DNA of 64,000 bases, from assembly GCF_009184635.1 (NCBI RefSeq), contig NZ_WELI01000001.1, forward strand, positions 558,001 through 622,000, given 5' to 3'. Origin of the DNA: Rudanella paleaurantiibacter (GTDB lineage Bacteria > Bacteroidota > Bacteroidia > Cytophagales > Spirosomataceae). Within the stretch, counting starts at the first letter, position 1. The number at the start of each line of letters is the position of its first letter. The notes under the pieces were generated by a model. That model was not told where the DNA came from. It worked only from the letters and a program-made list of their open reading frames with translations, and searched no databases. A program made the position numbers and the translations under genes. Positions 42,440 to 50,299 of the stretch are shown piece by piece.

Positions 42440-43462
42440 CTAAAACTGAATCGTCTGGGTCAGGTGTGTGCTATCGGCGTCGCCTTTGATGCGTACCGTG
42501 GCCGACAGGGGTTTCTGGCCCCAGTTGACTGTAATGTGGCCGTAGTTCAGTTTGGCTACCATCTCGCCTACGCGGTGGCGGTTGGGCTCTACGTGTGGCT
42601 TCGATACGTGGGTGAGGCCGCTGCTGGTAATGTCGTACAGGTCGTAACCCAGCCCCGGAATACTCACTTTGGCCACCTCGGCAATGTGCCGGTCGCCACT
42701 GATGAGCATGGCTCCTTTGGGTTTGGTTTTAGCCAGCAAATCGAACAACCGCTGGCGGGCGGTGGGGAAGTTAGCCCACTTCTCGTAAGGGTGCTCGTCG
42801 GCGATGAACTGAATGCCGGAGCCGATGATGTGCACCTCGGCGTCGGAGTTGGTGAGCTGGGTTTCGAGCCATTTCCACTGGGTTTCGCCCAGTACATCGC
42901 CCGATGGATCGGGAACGTTGTTGCGGCCCTCTTTCTTGAGCGGGTCGCGGAAGTACCGGCCGTCGAGCAGAATCACCTTTACGCGCTGCCCTTTGGGTCC
43001 ATACGTGTGTACCGAGTACGCGCCCTCCTGGGTACGCCGGGGGCTGTTGGCGGGCACGTCGAAGAAATCGAGCATCAGTTGCTGACTCTCGCGCCGACGT
43101 GGGTACTCTTTGCCGCCGTCATTGACGCCATAGTCGTGATCGTCCCAAACGCCAATAACCGAGGTCGACTGCCGCAACTGGGTGTAAACCGGGTTACTTT
43201 TTTGCCGGGCGTACTTATTGCGCAGGGTGTCGAGGTTTTCCGAATCGCCGTAGATGTTATCGCCGAGCCAGATCCAGACGTTCGGCTTTTGAGCCAGAAT
43301 ATCGTCCCAGAGGGGTTGGGGGCGTTTCTGGTCGCTGCACGAACCAAACGCAATGACCGAAACGGGCTGTTGTCCACCTGACGCCGAGGTGTTGGGCGTG
43401 GTAGTCCGGCAGCCGGTAGCAAAAACGCACCCGAGCAGGCCGAGTGTGAACAGGTTCTTCAT
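42440..43462 (-). CDS. PhoD-like metallophosphatase lipoprotein
   Basis: 340 aa from the ATG at 43462 (MKNLFTLGLLGCVFATGC, lipobox ATGC). The metal-site motifs of PhoD-type phosphatases are present: FGSCSDQKRPQPLWDDI, WIWLGDNIYGD, WDDHDYGVNDGG, VILLDGRYFRD and MLISGDRHIAEV. It should hydrolyse phosphomono- or diesters at the cell surface or in the periplasm. Phosphate starvation control is usual for PhoD proteins, but no Pho-box-like site was recognised. Confidence 0.88.
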   Translation of the reverse strand: MKNLFTLGLLGCVFATGCRTTTPNTSASGGQQPVSVIAFGSCSDQKRPQPLWDDILAQKPNVWIWLGDNIYGDSENLDTLRNKYARQKSNPVYTQLRQSTSVIGVWDDHDYGVNDGGKEYPRRRESQQLMLDFFDVPANSPRRTQEGAYSVHTYGPKGQRVKVILLDGRYFRDPLKKEGRNNVPDPSGDVLGETQWKWLETQLTNSDAEVHIIGSGIQFIADEHPYEKWANFPTARQRLFDLLAKTKPKGAMLISGDRHIAEVAKVSIPGLGYDLYDITSSGLTHVSKPHVEPNRHRVGEMVAKLNYGHITVNWGQKPLSATVRIKGDADSTHLTQTIQF

Positions 43463-43642
43463 GAAAGCAAAGTAGTTTTGTAATTCTGGCAATATTAAAA
43501 CGACCCGGCCTTTTTTATATACTTTTCAAAATTTGTTAACACAGCGAAAGGGGGCCGTTGCTTCAGTAGAGGGTATTCAAAACGAAGCTAAACCGCCTGT
43601 GATTTATGCATTTAGGTAACAGAGTGCATCAACGGGATAAGT

Positions 43643-43687
43643 CAACTACGAGGGGGTACTGAGTTATCAAGAATTTCCTCGTAGTTG
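43643..43687. promoter_or_regulatory. Inverted repeat CAACTACGAGG / CCTCGTAGTTG upstream of the TlpA-like gene
   Basis: Perfect 11-bp arms (43643-43653 and 43677-43687) with a 23-base loop, ending 25 bases before the ATG at 43713. It could be an operator or a leader hairpin. The rest of the 250-base divergent gap (43463-43712) shows nothing else. Confidence 0.5.
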
Positions 43688-43712
43688 TATTCCTTTAACC
43701 ACAAGGGCACTC

Positions 43713-44819
43713 ATGAAAAACTACCTTCTTCTGCTTCTGACACTGCAGCTTTTCTCGTGTAGAGATGCACCAAAAATCCGCATAACCGGAAACCTGGAAA
43801 ACGTGCCTGATGGCCACATGATTTTCTACACCCGCAGCCGACAAACCGGAAAGGTAATTGACATGGACTCGTGTCAGCTGAAAAACGGCCGGTTTGAGAT
43901 GGTCTTTTCAAAAGAGGAATACCCCGAGGCTATCTGGGTATTCCTAAATCATAGAGAACCGAAAACAGGAATAAAGCGGGTTTTTAGCTTCAAAACAAAC
44001 CTAAAGTATCGGGGGGCGCCATTGGGTTCTGACCACTTTTATCTGGAAGATGGAATACAGGTCAACGGTAAGGTAACCGAGATGACATTCAAAGGATTTA
44101 CACCAAACAAGGGTATAAAATTAGTTTCATTAGATCGCCCTCTCGTAGTTGGCAGGCAAACACAGGTTGCCTACAACGATACCCTTGACTTTGGGAGCCT
44201 AAACCAGCTTGATAAGATAGAACAGGCTATCTCAAACCATCCCTACTCGTACTACTATCTGTATAATTTACCCCAGCTTATACCAAACTTTTCTTCGGAG
44301 GAGCTGCTGACTGCTTTCGAGCGCTTCGATCCAGCTGTACAGCAAAGTGAAACGGGGCAAAAGTTGCTGAATCGGATAGAGGGTCATAAGAATGTGTCGC
44401 TGTCGTTCGCTACCCAACTGGAAACTCCTTCGGGTGGGCAGGGGGCAGTGCTCGACAAGCAATACTCCTACAATCTGGTGGTGCTGTGGGCATCCTGGTG
44501 CGGCCCCTGCCGTCAGGAGATACCCGACTTGAAGCAGTTGTACACCAGCACCCAAAAAGGTCAGAAACTTCGTATTGTATCGGTGTCGGTAGATGAGGAT
44601 TCCGATGCCTGGCAAAAGGCGCTCACGAAAGAGCAGATGCCCTGGAGTCAGTTGCTGGTTTCAGGAGCCGCCCGGCAGCATGTAAACAGGTTGTTCCGGT
44701 TCGATGGCAGTATTCCAACAATGTTGTTGATTGACCGGGAGGGTAGACTGGTTAAAAAGGTAGTGGGGTTTGAAGCGGGCGGCTTGAAAGAAATAGAAAT
44801 GGCGGTTAGCAGGGGTTAA
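43713..44819 (+). CDS. TlpA-like thioredoxin-domain lipoprotein
   Basis: 368 aa. The short leader MKNYLLLLLTLQLFSC ends in a lipobox Cys. Residues about 20-120 resemble the DUF4369-type domain that precedes many Bacteroidota TlpA proteins (ITGNLENVPDGHMIFY). The C-terminal thioredoxin fold (about 240-368) has the redox pair Cys263 and Cys266 in WASWCGPCRQEIP, and a cis-Pro region at GSIPTMLLID. It probably reduces or isomerises disulfides on the periplasmic side of a membrane. The Crp/Fnr gene follows on the same strand. Confidence 0.88.
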   Translation: MKNYLLLLLTLQLFSCRDAPKIRITGNLENVPDGHMIFYTRSRQTGKVIDMDSCQLKNGRFEMVFSKEEYPEAIWVFLNHREPKTGIKRVFSFKTNLKYRGAPLGSDHFYLEDGIQVNGKVTEMTFKGFTPNKGIKLVSLDRPLVVGRQTQVAYNDTLDFGSLNQLDKIEQAISNHPYSYYYLYNLPQLIPNFSSEELLTAFERFDPAVQQSETGQKLLNRIEGHKNVSLSFATQLETPSGGQGAVLDKQYSYNLVVLWASWCGPCRQEIPDLKQLYTSTQKGQKLRIVSVSVDEDSDAWQKALTKEQMPWSQLLVSGAARQHVNRLFRFDGSIPTMLLIDREGRLVKKVVGFEAGGLKEIEMAVSRG

Positions 44820-44872
44820 TTTTACGCTCGCTCCCAAACGTGTCGACACATAGAACAAAGGGGAGTAGCTAC

Positions 44873-45454
44873 ATGAATTTGGCGTCTATTTCGGATTACT
44901 TCCTGGATCAAGTGCCCGATGCCTGCACTCGCTGTCGGGTGGAGCGGGGAGAGTACGTTTACAAAGCGGGCGATAATCGTCCCTTTATCTATCTCATTGA
45001 ACGGGGTGTGGTCAAAACGGGTAGCCTGGGCCCGCAGGGCGAGCGGGTGGTTTACGATGTGCTGCAACCGGGCGAGACGTTCGGGGATCTGGATTACCTC
45101 GACGAGGTAGAGTTTTTTGAGTTTGCCCAGGCCGCTACGAGTGCGGTGGTGCTGGCGGTAGATCGCTCGATGTTTCGTCACCGCACCGTTCACGACCCGG
45201 TGGTGGCCGAATGGTTTGGGCAGGCCGTGGTACGCCGATGGTACAAGGCTGAGGTGAGGCTGTTGCAGCGCGCCCGCGAAACCGTCGAAAATCGGCTGCT
45301 GCATCTGTCCCGGCAGTATGGCGCACCCGTGCGCGATGCCGACCACGGGCTACACCTGCCCTTCGAACTGCTGTCGCATCAGGAAATGGCCGATTTGGTG
45401 GGGGCCACCCGGCAAACGGTCTCGAAAAAACTCAAGCAGGTTATCCGGCGCTGA
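44873..45454 (+). CDS. Crp/Fnr-family transcriptional regulator
   Basis: 193 aa from the ATG at 44873, preceded at 44861-44867 by a purine-rich AGGGGAG that can serve as ribosome-binding site. A GTG at 44840 is in frame but lacks such a site. The cyclic-nucleotide-binding-like barrel spans about 20-110 (PFIYLIERGVVKTGSLG, LQPGETFGDLDYL). The helix-turn-helix is at the C-terminus (SHQEMADLVGATRQTVSKKL). No Fe-S cysteine cluster is visible, so the effector is unknown. It follows the TlpA-like gene by 53 bases and precedes the TonB receptor by 178, and may regulate either. Confidence 0.9.
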   Translation: MNLASISDYFLDQVPDACTRCRVERGEYVYKAGDNRPFIYLIERGVVKTGSLGPQGERVVYDVLQPGETFGDLDYLDEVEFFEFAQAATSAVVLAVDRSMFRHRTVHDPVVAEWFGQAVVRRWYKAEVRLLQRARETVENRLLHLSRQYGAPVRDADHGLHLPFELLSHQEMADLVGATRQTVSKKLKQVIRR

Positions 45455-45632
45455 TGCCCGTGTTTGTTACCCGAATGTGTGTACAATGTTATGCTAATGC
45501 TACGTTTTTGGCGTTGCGGGCGGGGGTGTTTAACCAATTCGTTAAGAGTGTCGGGATTGTTAATTTTTAACATGCCTTAACCGGAGGCAGAGGGGAGTTT
45601 TGCGATGACTTGCTATACAGTCATTGCATTTT

Positions 45633-48600
45633 ATGAGAAACAACTCCTTGTTAGTGAAGTATGTAGCCTCTGTTCTGGTCGGGCTGCTTTTGCTGTCTAC
45701 ATCTGTTTGGGGGCAGGCTACCGATGCCACCATTGCGGGTATTGTGAAAGATGCCGCCGGGGCCGTGTTGCCCGGTGCCACCGTCTCGGTGAAAAACGAA
45801 TCGACCGGTTTCCAGACCGGTACCCAAACCGGGGTCGATGGCCGGTTTACCCTTAAACAGTTGCCATTGGGCGGGCCGTATACCGTCACGTTCACGTTCG
45901 TGGGGTTTGCGCAGGTTGTGCGTACGGGTTACCAGATGAATCAGGGTGATCTGGTCACGATTAACACAGCCATGACCGAAACGAACCAGGATTTGCAGGA
46001 AGTGATCGTTACCGAAACAGGCCTGAAAAGCCGCGTGGATCGGTTGGGTGCCTCTACCGCAATCACGGCGGGCAACATTGCCCGGTTGCCGGTATTCAAC
46101 CGGAGTTTTACCAACTTGCTGGCCCTGTCGCCCCTGAGTAACGGTATCAGTATCGGGGGGCAGCTCCCGTCATCAACCAATTACCTGATCGACGGGGCCA
46201 GTGCCCGCAACAACCTCACCAGTGGGCAGTTGGGCAGCGGGCCGTTTTCGCTCTCGCTCGAAGCTATCCGGGAGTTTGAGATTGTTGCCAACGAGTACGA
46301 CGTTACCAAAGGTCGGCAGGGGGGCGGTACGGTGAGTGCCGTAACCAAGTCGGGTACCAATAAGGTGATGGGTACGGCTTTTACGTACTACAACGCCGAC
46401 GCGCTGGCCAGCCCGCGCGATATGCGGGGCAACGTCCGTACGGTCGACTTTAGCCGGTTCCAATACGGGTTTAGCCTCGGTGGGCCTATCATCAAAGACA
46501 AGCTCCATTATTTTGTGGCCCTCGACCGGCAGACCGAGTCGGCCCCGTTTTACATTGCCGATATTCGGAGTGATGCCGATGCCAACGCGCTGGGCATCAG
46601 CAAGGCTGTGCTGGATAGCGTGATTACGATTGCCCAACAGAAATACGGGTTGAGCCAAACCCAGCAGGTAGGGGAGTTTAATCGCCAAACAGTAGCCAAT
46701 ACGGTGTTTACCCGGCTCGACTGGCAGATCAACGCTAAAAACACCCTCACGCTGCGCAACAACTTCAGCAACTGGAATAACCCCAATAGCAACAACGACA
46801 ACTCGGCCATCAACCTGTTTGAGGTGTACGGCGGTTTCAAGTCGCTCGAAAACAGTACGCTGGTATCGCTCCGCTCAACCATCAAACCGACCCTTGTCAA
46901 CGAGTTGAAACTCCAATACCAGCACGCAACCCGCAACTACGAGCCCAACAGCCTCTTGCCCTCGGCCAACATTCCACGGGCTATTGTTACGGTTCGGTCA
47001 TTGTTACCGAATGGGCGCACCAGCAACACATCGGTGCAGTTTGGCGGGCAACGGTTCACGCCCGAGCGGAACCTCGAAAACCAGATACAACTGGTCAATA
47101 CGCTCTATTGGAACAAAGGCCGGTATAATTTCACGTTCGGTACCGACAATACCCTTACCTACTTGGATACGTATATTTCCAACGAGCAGAACGGCCGGTT
47201 TATCTTCAACAACATGCAGGAGTTCAATAACCTGAACCCGTCGCGTTATGCCCGTGAGGTACCCATCAACGGAGTACCGTCGGTGCAGCAGTACGTACTC
47301 AATGCGTCGTTGTTCGGGCAGATGCAGTTTAACCCTCACCCAGATGTAGCTGTGCAGGCGGGTCTCCGCTGGGACCTCACCAGTTACCTGACCAAAGGCG
47401 ATTATAACCCCGTTGTTGATCGGGAGCTGGGCCTGCGTACCGACGCCAACCCGACCGACTGGAACAACATTCAGCCTCGTTTACAGCTCACCTGGAATCC
47501 GGGCGGCAAAAATCGGGATGTGGTCCGGTTCGGAGCGGGGGCTTTCTCTGCCTACGTGATCAACTACGCGCAGGTCAACAATATCCAGAACAGCGGTACC
47601 AAAGTAGCGTCGATTGATGTGACGCGCCCGGCCAACGTGAGCCAGCCTAACCTGGTGCCGCCCCCCGATTTTGTGGCCTACCGCAATGACCCGAGCACCG
47701 CACCGGGCGTACCTGCCGGGGCCAGCTACGTGTCGACCATCAACCTCAACGACCCGAAGTTTCAGGTGCCAACCATTTACAAGGCTAACCTGTCGTACAG
47801 CCGGTTTTTCGGCGACCGGGTACGCCTAGGGGCCAACCTGCTGTACGCCCGCACCGTGAACAACTACGTGTACATTGACCAGAACCTGGTGGATCAGCCC
47901 TATTTCCGGCTGAGCAACGAAGCCAACCGGGCGGTATTTGTACCCGCCAACACCATTGCAACCAACAGCGGACAGACCAACAACGTACTCGGCCGGAAAA
48001 CGCAGGCTGTGGGCCGTACGCTCATGCTGACCAACGGGGCCAAGCTGCAAACCCTGACGTTTGTGTTCGATGGGGAGGTGCGCCTGCCCCGGAACGGCTC
48101 GCTGGCGTTTAGCTATACCTGGAACGATGCCAAAGACAACACCTCGTACAACGGAAACGTAGCCAACACCTCTACATTCCGGCCCATCAAGAGCGACCCG
48201 CGCAGCCTCGACGAGATCAACTACTCCGACAACCAGTTCCGGCATAAGATTGTAGCTTTCGGCTCAACGCCCTCGGTCGGTGGGGTGGTACTCAGCGTTC
48301 GGTTTACGGGCGTGGGCGGAACCCGCTACTCGCTGGTGGTAGATGGCGACATTAACGGCGACTTTGTGGGTGGCCCCGGCAACGACAACGACCTGGCTTT
48401 TGTGTTCGACCCGAACAACCCCGAAGTGGCGCAGAGCATTCGGACGTCGATGCAACGGGTACTCGACAACCCCGACAATCGGGCGGCTTCGTTTATCCGC
48501 AACAGCCTGGGAACTATCTCGAACCGGAACGGGGGCGAAAATCCGTTCTTCGGTACGTTCGATGTGCGGCTGGCCAAAGCGTTCAAAACGTTTGGAACCC

Positions 48601-48866
48601 AGAAACTCGAAGTCAGCGTCGATGTGTTCAACTTCGCTAACCTGCTGGGGCAGGCCCTTGATGGGGTGACGCTGAAAGGCAACGAAGCCACCTCGCGCCG
48701 GAACTGGGGTGGCAATTACAACCTGGGCAACCAGACCCTGCTGACGCCCTCGGGCTTTAACCCCACAACCCGGCAGTACAGCTACCGCGTGAACGAAAAC
48801 GTGGGTGTAACCCAGAAAAACGGTACCCCGTACTCGGTGCAGTTGGGTGCCCGCTATACGTTCTAA
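45633..48866 (+). CDS. TonB-dependent outer-membrane receptor (Oar-like)
   Basis: 1077 aa from the ATG at 45633; the TTG three codons earlier is ignored. Signal peptide to about residue 28 (LLLLSTSVWGQ). A carboxypeptidase-regulatory-like domain follows (about 30-115, TIAGIVKDAAGAVLPGATVSV), then the plug (about 130-250, LQEVIVTETG, TNYLIDGASARNN, SAVTKSGTNKV). The barrel runs to the terminal VQLGARYTF. Full length for the family. No SusD-like gene is adjacent, which fits the Oar branch more than glycan-uptake SusC pairs. Its substrate is unknown. The upstream Crp/Fnr gene is a possible regulator. Confidence 0.93.
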   Translation: MRNNSLLVKYVASVLVGLLLLSTSVWGQATDATIAGIVKDAAGAVLPGATVSVKNESTGFQTGTQTGVDGRFTLKQLPLGGPYTVTFTFVGFAQVVRTGYQMNQGDLVTINTAMTETNQDLQEVIVTETGLKSRVDRLGASTAITAGNIARLPVFNRSFTNLLALSPLSNGISIGGQLPSSTNYLIDGASARNNLTSGQLGSGPFSLSLEAIREFEIVANEYDVTKGRQGGGTVSAVTKSGTNKVMGTAFTYYNADALASPRDMRGNVRTVDFSRFQYGFSLGGPIIKDKLHYFVALDRQTESAPFYIADIRSDADANALGISKAVLDSVITIAQQKYGLSQTQQVGEFNRQTVANTVFTRLDWQINAKNTLTLRNNFSNWNNPNSNNDNSAINLFEVYGGFKSLENSTLVSLRSTIKPTLVNELKLQYQHATRNYEPNSLLPSANIPRAIVTVRSLLPNGRTSNTSVQFGGQRFTPERNLENQIQLVNTLYWNKGRYNFTFGTDNTLTYLDTYISNEQNGRFIFNNMQEFNNLNPSRYAREVPINGVPSVQQYVLNASLFGQMQFNPHPDVAVQAGLRWDLTSYLTKGDYNPVVDRELGLRTDANPTDWNNIQPRLQLTWNPGGKNRDVVRFGAGAFSAYVINYAQVNNIQNSGTKVASIDVTRPANVSQPNLVPPPDFVAYRNDPSTAPGVPAGASYVSTINLNDPKFQVPTIYKANLSYSRFFGDRVRLGANLLYARTVNNYVYIDQNLVDQPYFRLSNEANRAVFVPANTIATNSGQTNNVLGRKTQAVGRTLMLTNGAKLQTLTFVFDGEVRLPRNGSLAFSYTWNDAKDNTSYNGNVANTSTFRPIKSDPRSLDEINYSDNQFRHKIVAFGSTPSVGGVVLSVRFTGVGGTRYSLVVDGDINGDFVGGPGNDNDLAFVFDPNNPEVAQSIRTSMQRVLDNPDNRAASFIRNSLGTISNRNGGENPFFGTFDVRLAKAFKTFGTQKLEVSVDVFNFANLLGQALDGVTLKGNEATSRRNWGGNYNLGNQTLLTPSGFNPTTRQYSYRVNENVGVTQKNGTPYSVQLGARYTF

Positions 48867-48881
48867 AAAATAGTCGCAATG

Positions 48882-48933
48882 CAACGCGCCCCTCCGGCAC
48901 CGCTTCCAGGAGCGGTGCCGGAGGGGCGCGTTG
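48882..48933. terminator. Strong hairpin terminator between convergent TonB receptor and namZ
   Basis: Perfect 23-bp arms (48882-48904 and 48911-48933) with a 6-base loop, beginning CAACGCGCCCCTCCGG. It is flanked by A-rich and T-rich sequence, 15 bases past the receptor stop and 32 from the namZ stop. Confidence 0.92.
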
Positions 48934-48965
48934 TTTCTGTGTGAAGCGTGGATCGCTACCAAACC

Positions 48966-50195
48966 CTACTTATACAGCAGGTATTTCTTCCGCATGGTTT
49001 TGTAGGCCGACAGCCCCGGCTCCCAGCTTTTTCGGATTTCGGCTTCGGGCGTTCCGGCAATGATTTGTTTTTTCAGGTTTTCGGTGCCGGCCAGCTTGTC
49101 GAAATTACCAATTTCGCGGCTTTGGCTCATGTCGAAGAACCGGGCTTTGTCGGGGTAGGCTTTGTACATCTCCATGAGCCATTGCAGGTTCAGTTGTTTC
49201 GACCGGCGTAGCTGAGCCGTGTCGTACTGCCGTAGATCGAGGCCGTAGCATTCGGTGTCCTGATGCAGCGGGGCTTCTTTCATACCCTTGATGCTCACCG
49301 GCTTGAACGAAAACGAGTATTGCCCCTTGAGGGCCGGTGCGCCCAGCACCGTAAATGGAATGTACGTGCCGCGTCCCTGACTGATAATGGTGCCTTCGAA
49401 CAAACAAACGCTCGGGTACAGCAGGATCGACTGAGGTGTGTTGAGGTTGGGCGAGGGCGCTACCGGCAGCACGTAGGGCGTATCGTGCGTGTAGTTGGCT
49501 ACCTTGATGATGTTCAGCTTGCACTGCATCTTGTTGGGTAGCCAGCCTTCGCCGTTGATCATCCGGGCAAATTCGCCGATGGTCATGCCGTGCGCAATGG
49601 GTATGCGGTGCATCCCGATGCCCGAGTGCAGGTGGTCTTCCAGCATAGGCCCATCAACGAGGTAGCCGTTGGGGTTGGGGCGGTCCAGAATAAGCAGCTC
49701 TTTCCCGTTTTCGGCGCAGGCCTCCATCACGTGGTCGAGGGTGTTGATGTAGGTATAAAACCGGCATCCCACGTCTTGAATGTCGTACACCAGCAGGTCA
49801 ATTTTGTCTAACTGCTCTTTGGAGGGCTTCTTGTTTTTGCCGTACAGCGAAATAATCGGGATACCCGTTTTGGGGTCTACGCTGTCATCAACTTTGGCAC
49901 CGTTGCTGGCGTTGCCCCGGAAGCCGTGTTCAGGCCCAAAAATCGACACGATGTTGACGCCCAGACTCACCAGACTATCCACACTCGGTTTACCCCCGAT
50001 CACTGACGTCTGATTGACCACCATCCCGATGCGTTTGCCTTTCAGGTAGGGCAGGTAGCGGCTTACCTGATCGGCACCGGTTTGCAACACAGGCGCGGGG
50101 CGGGTAGCGACCGACACCGGCCGGGGCTGTGAGACCGGCGAAAACACTGCCGGGGCCAGTAGTCCCAGCAACAGGGAGAGCGAAGCGAGTTTCAT
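48966..50195 (-). CDS. namZ: Exo-beta-N-acetylmuramidase NamZ family (DUF1343)
   Basis: 409 aa from the ATG at 50195, which opens a hydrophobic leader (MKLASLSLLLGLLAPAVF). The open frame continues to 50417 but only through an intergenic gap and the tail of the permease gene. DUF1343 motifs are clear: GKRIGMVVNQTSV, SIFGPEHGFRG, LLVYDIQDVGCRFYTY, LILDRPNPNG and SQGRGTYIPF. NamZ enzymes remove MurNAc from the non-reducing end of peptidoglycan fragments in cell-wall recycling. It lies 104 bases downstream of two permease genes on the same strand. Confidence 0.88.
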   Translation of the reverse strand: MKLASLSLLLGLLAPAVFSPVSQPRPVSVATRPAPVLQTGADQVSRYLPYLKGKRIGMVVNQTSVIGGKPSVDSLVSLGVNIVSIFGPEHGFRGNASNGAKVDDSVDPKTGIPIISLYGKNKKPSKEQLDKIDLLVYDIQDVGCRFYTYINTLDHVMEACAENGKELLILDRPNPNGYLVDGPMLEDHLHSGIGMHRIPIAHGMTIGEFARMINGEGWLPNKMQCKLNIIKVANYTHDTPYVLPVAPSPNLNTPQSILLYPSVCLFEGTIISQGRGTYIPFTVLGAPALKGQYSFSFKPVSIKGMKEAPLHQDTECYGLDLRQYDTAQLRRSKQLNLQWLMEMYKAYPDKARFFDMSQSREIGNFDKLAGTENLKKQIIAGTPEAEIRKSWEPGLSAYKTMRKKYLLYK

Positions 50196-50299
50196 AGGAA
50201 GGGGAGTAATGAACGATGAGCGATGAGTGATGGACCATCCGCCGGCAAGTTGCCCAGAAAAGCCGGGGCATCCAAACCGGGCGATGAGTTGTCCTCGCT

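Noticed and set aside
42464-43381. A 305-codon plus-strand frame opposite the PhoD-like gene, and similar ones at 51701-52618 and 1054-2022
   Set aside because: All lie fully inside clear genes on the other strand and lack any recognisable domain or plausible leader.
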